Source of the DNA: an uncultured Collinsella sp.
Lineage (GTDB): Bacteria > Actinomycetota > Coriobacteriia > Coriobacteriales > Coriobacteriaceae
Length of the DNA: 64,000 nucleotides
NCBI GenBank assembly: GCA_902479075.1
Contig: CABSNK010000009.1
Coordinates: 1 to 64,000, forward strand
Direction of reading: 5' to 3'
The notes under the pieces were generated by a model. That model was given only the letters and a program-made list of their open reading frames with translations. It was not told where the DNA came from and did not search any database. Numbering within the stretch: the first letter of the stretch is position 1; every line of letters begins with the position of its first letter. Positions 1 to 7,265 of the stretch are shown piece after piece. The translations under genes were made by a program, and so were the position numbers.

Positions 1-63
1 CGTCATTCGCATCGCGAGTACAGATTTCGCAGGTCGGAACGGGCTATTCGTGCCCCCATGAAG

Positions 64-92
64 CCCGGAGCTCCCCCACGGGGAGCTCCGGG
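64..92. repeat. Perfect hairpin, 13-bp stem
   Basis: A 13-base arm (64-76) is perfectly complementary to 80-92 with a 3-base loop. No T tract follows on either strand, so this may be a terminator without a U-run or an extragenic palindrome. The first 60 bases show no reading frame I can assign. Confidence 0.6.
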
Positions 93-111
93 GCACCCGT
101 CTCAGGGCGCC

Positions 112-330
112 CTGTGCAAAAAACGGCAAATATGAGTACTGTCACCAATTTAGTAGCAGCGTATTACCGCCTCACGAGCCCTTTTTGAGTTCCGCACAGC
201 CTGCTTGGCGCCAAGATATTCCACATTCGTTTACTATCTCTTCGCTGAATCCAGATTTTCGGCCCAAGTTTCTTTGTTTTTGCTGCCACTAATCTAGTAA
301 CAGTACTCATATTTGCCGTTTTTTGCACAG
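112..330. repeat. Long inverted repeat (49-bp arms) around a 121-bp centre
   Basis: Positions 112-160 and 282-330 are inverted copies. The outer 30 bases, containing GGCAAATATGAGTACTGT, match exactly; the inner part has a few mismatches. The centre (161-281) has no convincing gene. No target-site duplication is visible at the ends. It lies just beyond the 3' end of the minus-strand gene ending at 365. A non-autonomous MITE-like element or a structured 3' element are both possible. Confidence 0.75.
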
Positions 331-364
331 AGCATATAAACAGACCCCCTATAAAGCCGTAGTT

Positions 365-1474
365 TTACGCTGGCTTGAGCCCAAAGCACGCTCGGAGCGT
401 ATTCAGCAGAGCATCTTGCCTCTTTCGACGAGCCTCTACGCGATTCTGATATCGCTTACCCATACGCTGGTGGATGCGCCATGCGAGCGCTTCCATCGCT
501 TCCATGTCGCGGAGCATTTCGTTGTTGACCGTCGCGACCTCGATTCCCATAGTAATCAAGCCCGTGTTGCGTTTTTCATCATGGATACGTCCCCTCCGGG
601 AGGAATGACCCAGCTCACCGTTGTATTCCAGGTCAAACCGGGCTGCCTCCTGATACGCATCGCAAACTGCATGCGGCATCCCCGAGATTGCCTGCGCGCG
701 GTCATCGAACTCAATCTTGTAGTCGGTCTTAAAGGGACCGCAGGCAAATCCGCCATAGGAAAACGGAAGCGAAAACAGAGCGAGCATGATGCACTCCATG
801 GGCGAGCGCAGGTTTTCTGACAAGTAGGGACACAGACGCTGCAGCTGTTTGGCCGCATTCCCCTTGCATACCGCGAGGTAATCTGCCAGACGATCGGGCG
901 TCAGCACCGGCTCAACCTCAAAGTAGCCCACGTCTGCTGGCTGGTCCTTGTCCTTTGCAAGTTTATTCGTAACGGGCGAGGTGTAGGGAGGCAGATACTT
1001 CCCGCGGTCACTCAGCGAAATCTTAGAGCACAGCTCCTGGGCCAGGGCAAATGCCTGGATACAGCCGACCTCGCGGGCGACGACAACACAAAGGGCCTCG
1101 GGAGATAGACTGTACACCCCCGGTTCCACCTCTAGAATCGAGCCGGCGGGCAACCCGGAGCATACGGACCAGCCCACGCCAGGCATGCGGCGGCGCTGCG
1201 CCGCAGATCCCACCAGCAAGCAAAGATCTTCTTGCACCTCGCCGCTTGCGGCCCCAATCCGCACCAAGTCGGAAAGATAGATGTCCTCGGTCGAGGGCGA
1301 CGACGTGCGCAGCACACGGCGCTCTTCATCGGGATTGAGGTCCCTCCAGCTGATGTACCCCATTTTTCGGCGCTCGGCGCGCATCATGCGTAGCGCCGAG
1401 GCGCCTGTTAGGATTACGGAAGCCGCCAGCTGTTCGTCTGTCGGCTCGTTGCGCCGCTCAATCTTCACTGCCAC
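365..1474 (-). CDS. PD-(D/E)xK endonuclease-like / AbiEi-like hypothetical protein
   Basis: A protein of about 369 aa of unknown role. The open frame extends further upstream, but that part is the shadow of comF. I chose GTG 1474 because AGGGGTGG lies just before it, starting in the comF stop region; GTG 1468 is an alternative. The C-terminal third has RFDLEYNGELGH followed by a basic stretch DEKRN and a strand-like segment, a layout like the DUF559/Vsr-type nuclease fold seen at the C-terminus of AbiEi-like proteins. It starts about 10 bases after comF ends, so the two are probably co-translated. The nuclease assignment is inference from motif spacing only; no partner toxin is adjacent. Confidence 0.6.
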   Translation of the reverse strand: MAVKIERRNEPTDEQLAASVILTGASALRMMRAERRKMGYISWRDLNPDEERRVLRTSSPSTEDIYLSDLVRIGAASGEVQEDLCLLVGSAAQRRRMPGVGWSVCSGLPAGSILEVEPGVYSLSPEALCVVVAREVGCIQAFALAQELCSKISLSDRGKYLPPYTSPVTNKLAKDKDQPADVGYFEVEPVLTPDRLADYLAVCKGNAAKQLQRLCPYLSENLRSPMECIMLALFSLPFSYGGFACGPFKTDYKIEFDDRAQAISGMPHAVCDAYQEAARFDLEYNGELGHSSRRGRIHDEKRNTGLITMGIEVATVNNEMLRDMEAMEALAWRIHQRMGKRYQNRVEARRKRQDALLNTLRACFGLKPA

Positions 1475-1484
1475 AAAACCACCC

Positions 1485-2291
1485 CTACCAAACGCGTGCG
1501 ATAGCGAGGCCATCAACGGCCACGGCACCGGCGCGCTTGAGTTCCGCCGAAGCCGCTGCCATCGTCGCACCCGTGGTGATAACGTCGTCGATAAGCAGCA
1601 AGCGGCGGCCGTGCACGTCCTCAACCGTCTCGTACATGCCTTGGGCACGCTCGCGGCGCTCCTCACGACCGAGTTCGCGCTGGTCGCCATGCCCGTACTT
1701 GACGAGCGCATCGAGCAGGGGAACACCCGACAGCTCGCAAAATGGGCGCGCAATAGCCTCCATATGATCAAAACCACGCCGCCGAAACGCTGCCGCCGTC
1801 GCAGGCACAAACACCACCGCATCCGCACCGGACAGCACACCTCCGTAGCAATCGGGCGCTACGACCTGGGCATGCAGGGCGGTGTCGTAGAGCAGCTCCG
1901 CCAGATACGGAGCCAGACGTCGCTCGCCCGCATCCTTGTACGCTTTAATGATGCGCGGCAGCGGATGCGCATAGACGGCGCACGCCAGGCAGCGGTCGAG
2001 CGCCTCCGCCATTGCCGAGGACGTGCCCTCGACCGAACACTCAGTGCACAGCAAATCCCCAAACGGGGCGCCGCATCGGGTGCAGCTGTGACGTGGGTCG
2101 ATGAGCGTGAGCGCAGCCAGGCAGTCTTGGCAAATAAGCGCACCGGCGCGCTCGCAGCCGGCACATCGTGTTGGCGACAATGCCTCGAGCGCCTCGCGTG
2201 CCACCCGCTCGGCAAACGGTAGCAATTCGTCCGCAAACGGTAGGGCACCGGCACCCTGCAGACAGCTCAATATGTTCAGATGGCTCTTCAA
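1485..2291 (-). CDS. comF: ComF family phosphoribosyltransferase-like protein
   Basis: 268 aa, usual family length. Eight cysteines (43, 46, 54, 57, 70, 73, 82, 85) form an N-terminal double zinc ribbon. The C-terminal half holds the PRPP-loop motif LLLIDDVITTGAT (about residues 231-243) of type I phosphoribosyltransferases. ComF proteins are cytosolic and support natural DNA uptake; the substrate is unclear. The start is TTG 2291 with AGGGAGGG seven bases upstream. That ribosome site is the 3' arm of a 12-bp hairpin, so translation may be controlled by folding. It is followed closely by the nuclease-like gene. Confidence 0.88.
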   Translation of the reverse strand: MKSHLNILSCLQGAGALPFADELLPFAERVAREALEALSPTRCAGCERAGALICQDCLAALTLIDPRHSCTRCGAPFGDLLCTECSVEGTSSAMAEALDRCLACAVYAHPLPRIIKAYKDAGERRLAPYLAELLYDTALHAQVVAPDCYGGVLSGADAVVFVPATAAAFRRRGFDHMEAIARPFCELSGVPLLDALVKYGHGDQRELGREERRERAQGMYETVEDVHGRRLLLIDDVITTGATMAAASAELKRAGAVAVDGLAIARVW

Positions 2292-2294
2292 GAC

Positions 2295-2330
2295 ACAACC
2301 CTCCCTACGTTCGGTCGCAGGGAGGGTTGT
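2295..2330 (-). promoter_or_regulatory. Hairpin enclosing the comF ribosome binding site
   Basis: 2319-2330 and 2295-2306 form a perfect 12-bp stem with a 12-base loop. On the minus strand the second arm contains the comF Shine-Dalgarno sequence AGGGAGGG, three bases from the TTG start region. It lies between ricT and comF, so it could also be a terminator for the ricT operon, but no U-run follows. Confidence 0.55.
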
Positions 2331-2393
2331 TGATTCGGCGCTATGATACCCCGATGCGCTCGGGGCAAGGCGGGCTAAATCCGCTCGCGGGTG

Positions 2394-4094
2394 TTATTCG
2401 CCGGCGGGCGGTTGTGGTGCGGACGAAGACGGGGTCGAGCCCTCGTCACCATCCTGGCGCGGCTTGCGGGAACGGCGACGGCGACGGCGCTTTTGACCCT
2501 GGTCGGCCGAGCCCTCGCCACCGCGATCCTCGCGCGGCTCGCGCTCGTCACGAGCGGCGCCACGCGAAGCCTTGGCAGCCGCTCCCCCGCCATCTCCGGG
2601 ACGACGGCGCGTGACCTTGACCTCGCCATCCGAGACCTGATCGGCCACGGAGGGCACTGAGGGCTTCTGTTGCGCGCCCGAGGAATGGCGACGGCGCGGA
2701 CGCGGCGCGCGCTCCTCCTCGCCACGTGACTTGCCACCCTTGTCGGCAGGCGCATCGGAACCCGAACCACCCTTGGGGGCGGCACCAGCCTCGCGAGCGG
2801 CTGCGGCGCGGAAGGCGTCCTCGCGCTCCTCGCTCGACAAATGGCGGCGACGACGGCGCGTGGGGTTCATGCCGCCGCCGCGGTTTTGCTGCTGGGGCTG
2901 CTGAGCCTCGCGCTCGCGGGAGGAATTCTTGCCTGCGGGAGCAGCCTCGCCGGCATCGCCCGAACCCGAGCGCTTGCGGCGGCGACGTCCACCGGCAGCC
3001 TCCTCAGCCTCGGGTGCTTCGGCCTTGCCGCGACCCTTACCGCGGCCGCGACCCTCGCCCTGGCTCTGACCGGCACGGGTATCGGCGTCCGCATCGCGAC
3101 GGCGGCGCTTGGGCATCGACGTGCCCGCCAGACGGTCGGCGCTCGACAGGCCATCGCCCACGTCGACGCCGTTCTCGCGGTCGAGCTCCATAAGCGCCAG
3201 GCGCATCTCGGGCGACTCGATACGCTCGAGCACATCGCGCGTCACGCAGTCGGGGCGGCAGTTGCAGCCCTGCTCGGCGGCCTTCTTTTTGCAGCCCTCA
3301 GAGCAGGTCATGTCGGCCAGGTTGACCTTAAAGACTTTGCCGTTCTCCAGGCGCAACACCAGCTGCTCGCGCGGCGTGTCATATTCCTGGATGCGTGCCT
3401 TGCCAAGCGGCGTATCGATAAGCGTCTTCTTTTTGGGCACGCGGCTCTTAAAGTCCTTGTACGCCTCGAACTCGTAGCGCAGGCAGCACATCAGGCGACC
3501 GCAGACGCCGCTAATCTTGGACGAGTTGAGCGGCAGGTCCTGCTCTTTTGCCATGCGGATCGAAACGGGCTCAAACTGTCCGCCAAAGCGCGTGCAGCAG
3601 AGCTCCTGTCCGCATTGGGCATAGCCGCCCACCAGGCGGGTCTCGTCACGCACGCCGATCTGGCGCATGTCGACGCGAATGTGCAGCGTCGAGGACAGGT
3701 CCTTGACCAGCTGACGAAAATCGACGCGCTCCTCGGCCGCAAAGTAGAACACAGCCTTCTCGCCGCCAAACAGGTACTCGACGCCGACCGGCTTCATCTC
3801 GAGGTCGAGCTCTTTGACCAGACGGCGGAAATCGACCATCGCCTCGTCGCCCTGGATGGCCAGGTCGTCGGCAAGTTGTAGGTCGATGTCGCTCGCCACG
3901 CGCAGCACGGGCTTGAGCGGCTGACCGATCTCGTCTTGCGGCACCTCGAAGGGATCGGCCGTGACCAGACCGATCTCGGTTCCGCGCTCGGTGGAGCAAA
4001 TGGCATAATCGGCCTCGAGGATATCCAGATCCTGCGGGTCGAACCACAGGTCGCGCGAGGCGTAGGTAAACTTAACGGGTACGACTAACGGCAT
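2394..4094 (-). CDS. ricT: RicT/YaaT-like PSP1 domain protein with long basic tail
   Basis: 566 aa; homologues are usually about 270-300 aa. Residues 1-310 are the PSP1/RicT domain, with Cys161, 166, 167, 198, 203 and 204 in CGQELCCTRF and GVCGRLMCC, the Fe-S ligands of the RicAFT complex. A further cysteine group lies at 264-283. In Bacillus this complex acts with RNase Y in mRNA maturation. Residues 320-566 are low-complexity, rich in R, K, G, E and S, and likely disordered and nucleic-acid binding. It overlaps holB by 10 bases in the tmk-holB-ricT order also known in Firmicutes. The function of the tail is unknown. Confidence 0.9.
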   Translation of the reverse strand: MPLVVPVKFTYASRDLWFDPQDLDILEADYAICSTERGTEIGLVTADPFEVPQDEIGQPLKPVLRVASDIDLQLADDLAIQGDEAMVDFRRLVKELDLEMKPVGVEYLFGGEKAVFYFAAEERVDFRQLVKDLSSTLHIRVDMRQIGVRDETRLVGGYAQCGQELCCTRFGGQFEPVSIRMAKEQDLPLNSSKISGVCGRLMCCLRYEFEAYKDFKSRVPKKKTLIDTPLGKARIQEYDTPREQLVLRLENGKVFKVNLADMTCSEGCKKKAAEQGCNCRPDCVTRDVLERIESPEMRLALMELDRENGVDVGDGLSSADRLAGTSMPKRRRRDADADTRAGQSQGEGRGRGKGRGKAEAPEAEEAAGGRRRRKRSGSGDAGEAAPAGKNSSREREAQQPQQQNRGGGMNPTRRRRRHLSSEEREDAFRAAAAREAGAAPKGGSGSDAPADKGGKSRGEEERAPRPRRRHSSGAQQKPSVPSVADQVSDGEVKVTRRRPGDGGGAAAKASRGAARDEREPREDRGGEGSADQGQKRRRRRRSRKPRQDGDEGSTPSSSAPQPPAGE

Positions 4095-5212
4095 TTCAGT
4101 GCCTTCCTGATATCGAACAGCATGACCTCGATGGCCAGCTGGGGAGTAACGTTTCTGGCGATGTTGCGCTCGGCGGTCGCGACCGCCTCGAGCGCCCGGG
4201 TGGCACCCGCAACATTCGTCGCCGCGGCAAGCCGCCCGATCGTGTCGCGCACGTCCTCGTTCACAACGTCTGCCGCCTCATCCTGAAGTGTCAGCAGCAC
4301 GTCGCGCATGAGCGTCCGCGCGCTCGCCAGCGCTTCCATGATACCCGAACGCTCGCGCGCGTTGAGTTCGCGCTTGTTGCGGTCCTCAAGCTGCTTCAAT
4401 GCTCCACGCGACAGGTAGTCGGCATTTTGCTCGAGCACCTTTTCCTGCGTGGACTTGACCTCGGCGAGCGGCGCCTTGACGGCGACGATGAGCGACTTGG
4501 CGCGACTGAGCACATCGGCCTCGTCGGCGGCGATGAGCGAGTCGATGGCACGGACCATCTGACGACGGGCGTCCTGGCGCTCGGCGCTCTTGAGGAACTC
4601 GATGCCACGCGTGGGGCTTCCCGCCACAGCGACGGCCATGCGGCAACGCGCAGGGTCCTGACCGGTGGCGCGGCTCACGGCCTGCGCAGCCACAGTGGGC
4701 GAAACCAGCCGAAACGGTACGCACTGGCAGCGGCTCACGATGGTGGGCAGCATCACGTCGGCCGAGGTGCCCAACAGGATGAACATGACGCCCTCGGGCG
4801 GTTCCTCGAGCGTTTTGAGCAGCGCGTTGGCGGTGTTGGCGCGCAGTTGCTCGGCACGGTCGATGATGTAGACCTTTGCCTTGGCGCGGATGGGCGCCAG
4901 GGGCACGTCGTCGAGCAGCTCGCGGGTCTGCGCGATGAGGTAGCCCGTAGCGCTTTCGGGCGTGTAATAGTGCACGTCGGGGTGCGTATGGCGCGCGACG
5001 CGTACGCAGCTGTCGCACGAACCACAGCCGTCCTGCTCGCACAGGAATGCCTGGGCAAGCGCCCATGCGGCGTCGAGCTTACCGGCGCCGGGCGCGCCCA
5101 AAAATAGGTAGGCGTGAGATGCACGGCCGCTTGCGATGGCGTTGGTCAGAAAGTCGCGCACGCGCTGTTGGGTGTCGAGCTTGGCCAGCAGGCTTGCCTG
5201 AGCGGGGGCCAT
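4085..5212 (-). CDS. holB: DNA polymerase III delta-prime subunit
   Basis: 375 aa, clamp-loader subunit. AAA+ N-terminal region with a degenerate P-loop GAPGAGKLD (39-47) in which the usual S/T is Leu, as often in delta-prime. Cys58, 63, 66 and 69 form the zinc module. I chose ATG 5212, one base after the tmk stop, because GGAGGC inside the end of tmk is well placed; an upstream ATG at 5233 lies inside tmk. It is translationally coupled with tmk on one side and ricT on the other. Confidence 0.92.
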   Translation of the reverse strand: MAPAQASLLAKLDTQQRVRDFLTNAIASGRASHAYLFLGAPGAGKLDAAWALAQAFLCEQDGCGSCDSCVRVARHTHPDVHYYTPESATGYLIAQTRELLDDVPLAPIRAKAKVYIIDRAEQLRANTANALLKTLEEPPEGVMFILLGTSADVMLPTIVSRCQCVPFRLVSPTVAAQAVSRATGQDPARCRMAVAVAGSPTRGIEFLKSAERQDARRQMVRAIDSLIAADEADVLSRAKSLIVAVKAPLAEVKSTQEKVLEQNADYLSRGALKQLEDRNKRELNARERSGIMEALASARTLMRDVLLTLQDEAADVVNEDVRDTIGRLAAATNVAGATRALEAVATAERNIARNVTPQLAIEVMLFDIRKALKCR

Positions 5213-5213
5213 G

Positions 5214-5897
5214 CTACTCAGCCTCCTGGGCAAGCGCGGCGGTGACGGCGTCCTGGGAAATGTCGAGGCCGTAGACGCGAACCTGCTCGACCGTCTGCGC
5301 GAAGACGTCCTCGATGGACGCGGTCGCGTCGATGAGCTTTACGCGGTTTGGCTCCTCGGCAGCGATTGCGCAAAAGCCCTGGTAGACACGCTCTTGGAAG
5401 GCCATGCCCTTAGCCTCCATGCGATCTGCCGCACCGCGGTCGGCCATGCGCAGCGCCGCCTGCTCGGGCGTGATGTGATAGACGAGCGTGAGCGCCGGGT
5501 GCGTACCCGCGACGGCCAGGTTGTTGGCATCGCGCACCATCTGACGATCGAGGCCGTCGGCAAACGCCTGATAGCAGGTCGTGGAATCGTAGAAGCGGTC
5601 GCACAGGACCACCTTGCCGGCCGCGAGGGCGGGCGCGATAACCTCATGCACTAGCTGGGCACGGGCGGCCTCATACAGCAGCAGCTCGCAAGTGTCGCCC
5701 ATCGCCGTATTGGCGGGGTCGAGCAGCAGAGCACGGATCTTTTCGCTGATGGCGGTACCGCCCGGCTCGCGCAGGCTCACAACCTGGTAGCCAGCGAGTT
5801 CGAGCGCACGGGCAAGCAGGCGCGCCTGCGTAGATTTACCGGCGCCATCGACACCCTCGAGCGTAATGAAGCTATGTTGAGCGGGCTCAAAAGCCAT
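5214..5897 (-). CDS. tmk: Thymidylate kinase (dTMP kinase)
   Basis: 227 aa. P-loop GVDGAGKST (14-22) followed by the DRFYDSTTCYQAFADG segment of the dTMP kinase family. Converts dTMP to dTDP in the cytosol. First gene of the tmk-holB-ricT operon; the neighbouring operon carries topA, matching the actinobacterial topA-tmk-holB order. Confidence 0.95.
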   Translation of the reverse strand: MAFEPAQHSFITLEGVDGAGKSTQARLLARALELAGYQVVSLREPGGTAISEKIRALLLDPANTAMGDTCELLLYEAARAQLVHEVIAPALAAGKVVLCDRFYDSTTCYQAFADGLDRQMVRDANNLAVAGTHPALTLVYHITPEQAALRMADRGAADRMEAKGMAFQERVYQGFCAIAAEEPNRVKLIDATASIEDVFAQTVEQVRVYGLDISQDAVTAALAQEAE

Positions 5898-6000
5898 GGG
5901 CGCAGCCCCTTCCTACAAGGCGCGTAAATGCGAGTTATAGCAACCAAGCCATGATACCCCAGTGCTCGGTGCGTCCCCAATGGCTAAAGGTGCCTTTCCA

Positions 6001-6069
6001 AAGTTGCGGTGAAATAGGGACTGATTGAAGCTCTGAGACCGCCAAACAGTCCCTATTTCACCGCAACTT
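6001..6069. repeat. GGGAC-type palindromic repeat, copy D1
   Basis: A 23-bp perfect inverted repeat (6001-6023 and 6047-6069) with a 23-base loop, between the tmk promoter side and the zinc-ribbon gene. The outer 16 bases match another copy at 52497-52569. The inner stem differs (GGGACT here, GTTCCT there) but stays paired in both. Confidence 0.85.
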
Positions 6070-6137
6070 ATGATGGGGAATTTTGGACGCTGGGTATAAT
6101 CGTCGTATTGCATTGAAATGTGGCGAAAGGAGTGGCA

Positions 6138-7121
6138 ATGTCTCGGTATTGCGCCTCGTGCGGCAAGCTTCTTGCAGATAATGCCAAGTTCTGCACCTCG
6201 TGCGGTGCACCCGTTGAGCAAACAGCCGCGAGCGATAGCCAGCCCGCTTTCGAGCAGACCGGTTCCCTCGATACGCCGCAAGCCAAGGCGAACGACCCCC
6301 TCGCCTATCGCCCCGACCCCGCCGCAGGCCCCGCGGCCGTCGAGACCACGCAGCGCATACCCGTCGCGAGCGGCTCGTCCCAACAGGAGCCGGCTCCCGC
6401 ATACGCGCCCGCTTCGCCACAGACCCCCGCCCCCAAAAAGAGCGGCACCGGGCCGCTTATCGCCGTTATCGTTGTGCTGGTGGCGATCATCATCGCCCTG
6501 GTCATCTTCTTTGCAATCAGACCTTTCGACAACGCCGCCACGCAGACGGCTGCCGAGGTAGCTAAGCTGCACCATGACGTCGACGAAGATGACCTAAAGC
6601 CTCTCGGCGATCCCAACAGCCTGTACGACGATGACGACGATGACGACGAGGATGGCGGCGAAGCAACGCTCTCCGAGCAGAACCTCTACCGTCGTCTGAG
6701 CGAATACTACGACTTGCTCGAAGACCTCGACAACTACGTCCGTGGCTGCGCGCAGAACTTCAACGGCAGCTATCTGGAAGAGGATCGAACCACCCGTCAA
6801 AATCTCGCCGACGTCGCCGAGCGCACGGAGGACACCATCGAGCAGTATTACGACATCGTCGAGGACCTGGACGTCCCGACGAGCTCTAAGAACTACAGCT
6901 CCTGGAAGGACATCATCGCCCTGTACGATGACCTGGATCACCGCATTGACGCAATCTGTGATGCCTGGGAGATCAGCCTGAAATACACCAAGCCTGCGGA
7001 TCACAAGAATGAGATCGTGGCGCCGCTGTCGCGCGACAACGTGGCGGGCACCAATGACAATAAGTACCGCCTAGACTTTGAGGAGCGCTACCCCGGCGCC
7101 AAACCCGTCGAAGTGAACTAG
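6138..7121 (+). CDS. Zinc-ribbon single-pass membrane protein
   Basis: 327 aa. The N-terminus is a zinc ribbon (CASCGKLLADNAKFCTSCG, residues 5-23), then a Pro/Ala-rich linker, one membrane span (GPLIAVIVVLVAIIIALVIF, about 110-132), an acidic DDDDDDDE stretch and a helical extracytoplasmic domain. Start ATG 6138 has AGGAG eight bases upstream; an earlier ATG at 6120 lacks one. This architecture is common in Gram-positive bacteria; the role is unknown. Confidence 0.8.
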   Translation: MSRYCASCGKLLADNAKFCTSCGAPVEQTAASDSQPAFEQTGSLDTPQAKANDPLAYRPDPAAGPAAVETTQRIPVASGSSQQEPAPAYAPASPQTPAPKKSGTGPLIAVIVVLVAIIIALVIFFAIRPFDNAATQTAAEVAKLHHDVDEDDLKPLGDPNSLYDDDDDDDEDGGEATLSEQNLYRRLSEYYDLLEDLDNYVRGCAQNFNGSYLEEDRTTRQNLADVAERTEDTIEQYYDIVEDLDVPTSSKNYSSWKDIIALYDDLDHRIDAICDAWEISLKYTKPADHKNEIVAPLSRDNVAGTNDNKYRLDFEERYPGAKPVEVN

Positions 7122-7139
7122 CGCTTTGTCGTTCCCGAG

Positions 7140-7197
7140 CCGGCAGTTAGGGACGTTCCTAAACTGCCGGCAGAAAAGGAACGTCCCTAACTGCCGG
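7140..7197. repeat. GGGAC-type palindromic repeat
   Basis: A 21-bp perfect inverted repeat (7140-7160 and 7177-7197). The loop itself contains the palindrome CTGCCGGCAG, so alternative pairings exist. A related partial copy lies at 38948-38979. It follows the zinc-ribbon gene stop by about 20 bases. Confidence 0.85.
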
Positions 7198-7204
7198 ATA
7201 AAAA

Positions 7205-7238
7205 ACGAGCGAGGATTTTGAGGTCCTCGCTCGTTTTT
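7205..7238. terminator. Bidirectional intrinsic terminator
   Basis: An 11-bp stem (7205-7215 with 7224-7234) followed by TTTTTG on the plus strand and by a matching U-run on the minus strand. It separates the convergent zinc-ribbon gene and topA. Confidence 0.88.
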
Positions 7239-7265
7239 GTTTTAGGTGATGCTTCGACCGTGCGG

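Noticed and set aside
323..820. Plus-strand frame starting in the first inverted repeat
   Set aside because: Antisense to the PD-(D/E)xK-like gene and without ribosome site.
5913..6575. Minus-strand frame over the zinc-ribbon gene
   Set aside because: Gly/Arg-rich antisense of a gene with clear zinc-ribbon and membrane span; also crosses palindrome D1.
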